In this document: positions 40,202 through 40,637 of the stretch, one piece after another
Layout: each line of letters starts with the position of its first letter
Numbering within the stretch: position 1 is the first letter of the stretch
DNA from: DASZVN01 sp035547055
Lineage (GTDB): Bacteria > Pseudomonadota > Alphaproteobacteria > Rhizobiales > Methylopilaceae
Length of the DNA stretch: 40,637 nucleotides
Assembly (NCBI GenBank): GCA_035547055.1
Contig: DASZVN010000203.1
Coordinates: forward strand, 1 to 40,637
Direction: 5' to 3'
Notes under the pieces: model-generated
The model's database searches: none
What the model saw: only the letters and a program-made list of their open reading frames with translations
What the model was told of the DNA's origin: nothing
Program-made: the position numbers and the translations under genes

Positions 40202-40637
40202 ATGCTGGACGCCGAAAGGAACCGCCAACTCACCGAGGTCGGGCCGGGCACGCCGATGGGCGAGCTGATGCGCCGCCACTGGCACCCCATTGCCGCGGCC
40301 AAGGAGCTCGACGAGAACCCGGTCAAGGCGGTGCGCCTGCTCGGCGAGGACCTCGTGCTCTACAAGGATCGCGGCGGCAGATACGGCCTCGTCGAGCGCC
40401 ATTGCCCGCATCGCAGCGCCGACCTCTCCTACGGCTTCGTCGAGGATTGCGGCCTCCGCTGCAACTACCACGGCTGGCTGTTCGACAACGACGGCCGGTG
40501 CCTGGAGCAGCCCTACGAGGACATCGCCGCCCCCGAGGTGCGCTACCGCGACAAGGTGACGATCCTGGCCTATCCGGTCGAGGCCAGGGCCGGCCTGCTC
40601 TGGGCCTATCTCGGCCCGGCGCCGGCGCCGCTGGTGC
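40202..40637 (+). CDS. Rieske [2Fe-2S] aromatic ring-hydroxylating oxygenase, alpha subunit (partial)
   Basis: The first 145 residues of a Rieske oxygenase; it runs off the right edge. The iron-sulfur motif is complete: Cys68-Pro-His70 (ERHCPHRSADLSYG) and Cys87-Asn-Tyr-His90 (LRCNYHGWLFD). The N-terminal GELMRRHWHPIAAA matches phthalate 4,5-dioxygenase and related single-component or two-component alpha subunits. It would hydroxylate or O-demethylate an aromatic acid with electrons from a reductase not seen here. It follows the dihydroxyphthalate decarboxylase-like gene by 19 bp, so the two are probably cotranscribed. The catalytic iron domain lies outside the window. Confidence 0.92.
   Translation, partial: MLDAERNRQLTEVGPGTPMGELMRRHWHPIAAAKELDENPVKAVRLLGEDLVLYKDRGGRYGLVERHCPHRSADLSYGFVEDCGLRCNYHGWLFDNDGRCLEQPYEDIAAPEVRYRDKVTILAYPVEARAGLLWAYLGPAPAPLV

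Noticed and set aside
1..40637. CRISPR arrays, tRNAs, rRNAs, transposases, integrases, riboswitches and toxin-antitoxin pairs
   Set aside because: Looked for on both strands; no repeat-spacer pattern, no recognisable RNA gene and no mobile-element protein was seen.

Overview
The window is about 70 percent GC or more, with dense GC-rich genes, frequent GTG/TTG starts, ATGA-type gene overlaps and short GTCAT...ATGAC palindromic intergenic repeats. This points to an alphaproteobacterium, probably Hyphomicrobiales-like (inference from style; no rRNA or marker gene is present). I see no tRNA, rRNA, CRISPR, transposase, integrase or phage gene. No stretch over 300 bases lacks a gene; the longest gaps are 38932-39189, 19493-19728 and 18321-18526. 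Almost every gene is catabolic or transport, so this is an accessory degradation supercluster.

Layout. (1) 1-6903, plus strand: end of an amidohydrolase, a second amidohydrolase, an SDR, a luciferase-like flavin oxidoreductase, a cysteine-rich branched-chain-type substrate-binding protein and a fused LivH-LivM permease without ATPases. (2) 15156 down to 6949, minus strand: one tight eight-gene operon with a CUT2 (Rbs-like) ABC importer (two permeases, binding protein, double ATPase) followed by a nitrilase-superfamily hydrolase, an isochorismatase-family hydrolase, a luciferase-like monooxygenase and an alpha/beta hydrolase. The last three resemble RutB, RutA and RutD in type. (3) 25449 down to 15291, minus strand: a LysR regulator, then a MetE-like protein, fumarylacetoacetase, ACMSD-like amidohydrolase, TRAP binding protein, extradiol dioxygenase, fused TRAP permease and a second MetE-like protein. 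(4) 25588-31109, plus strand: a second extradiol dioxygenase, MFS transporter, cyclase-family hydrolase, a second FAH-family hydrolase and an HsaA/HpaH-type flavin monooxygenase. (5) 31250-40637: amidase, TetR with its operator, RND efflux pair, RutA-like monooxygenase, 4,5-dihydroxyphthalate decarboxylase-like protein and the start of a Rieske oxygenase.

The strongest new observation joins regions 3 and 4. An interrupted dyad, CAATGG-N16-CCATTG (or its near match CGATGG-N16-CGATTG), occurs with identical spacing between LysR and the divergent dioxygenase, upstream of the MetE-like/fumarylacetoacetase operon, and upstream of the FAH/monooxygenase operon. Each copy lies about 50-70 bp from a start codon. 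This looks like the operator of the local LysR and defines a candidate regulon: uptake (TRAP, MFS), ring hydroxylation (acyl-CoA-dehydrogenase-fold monooxygenase), meta ring cleavage (two extradiol dioxygenases with complete catalytic residue sets), C-C bond hydrolysis or decarboxylation (two FAH-family enzymes, ACMSD-like enzyme), plus two zinc-ligand-bearing MetE-like proteins whose role in such a pathway is unknown. The substrate cannot be read from sequence; a substituted, possibly methylated, aromatic acid is a hypothesis.
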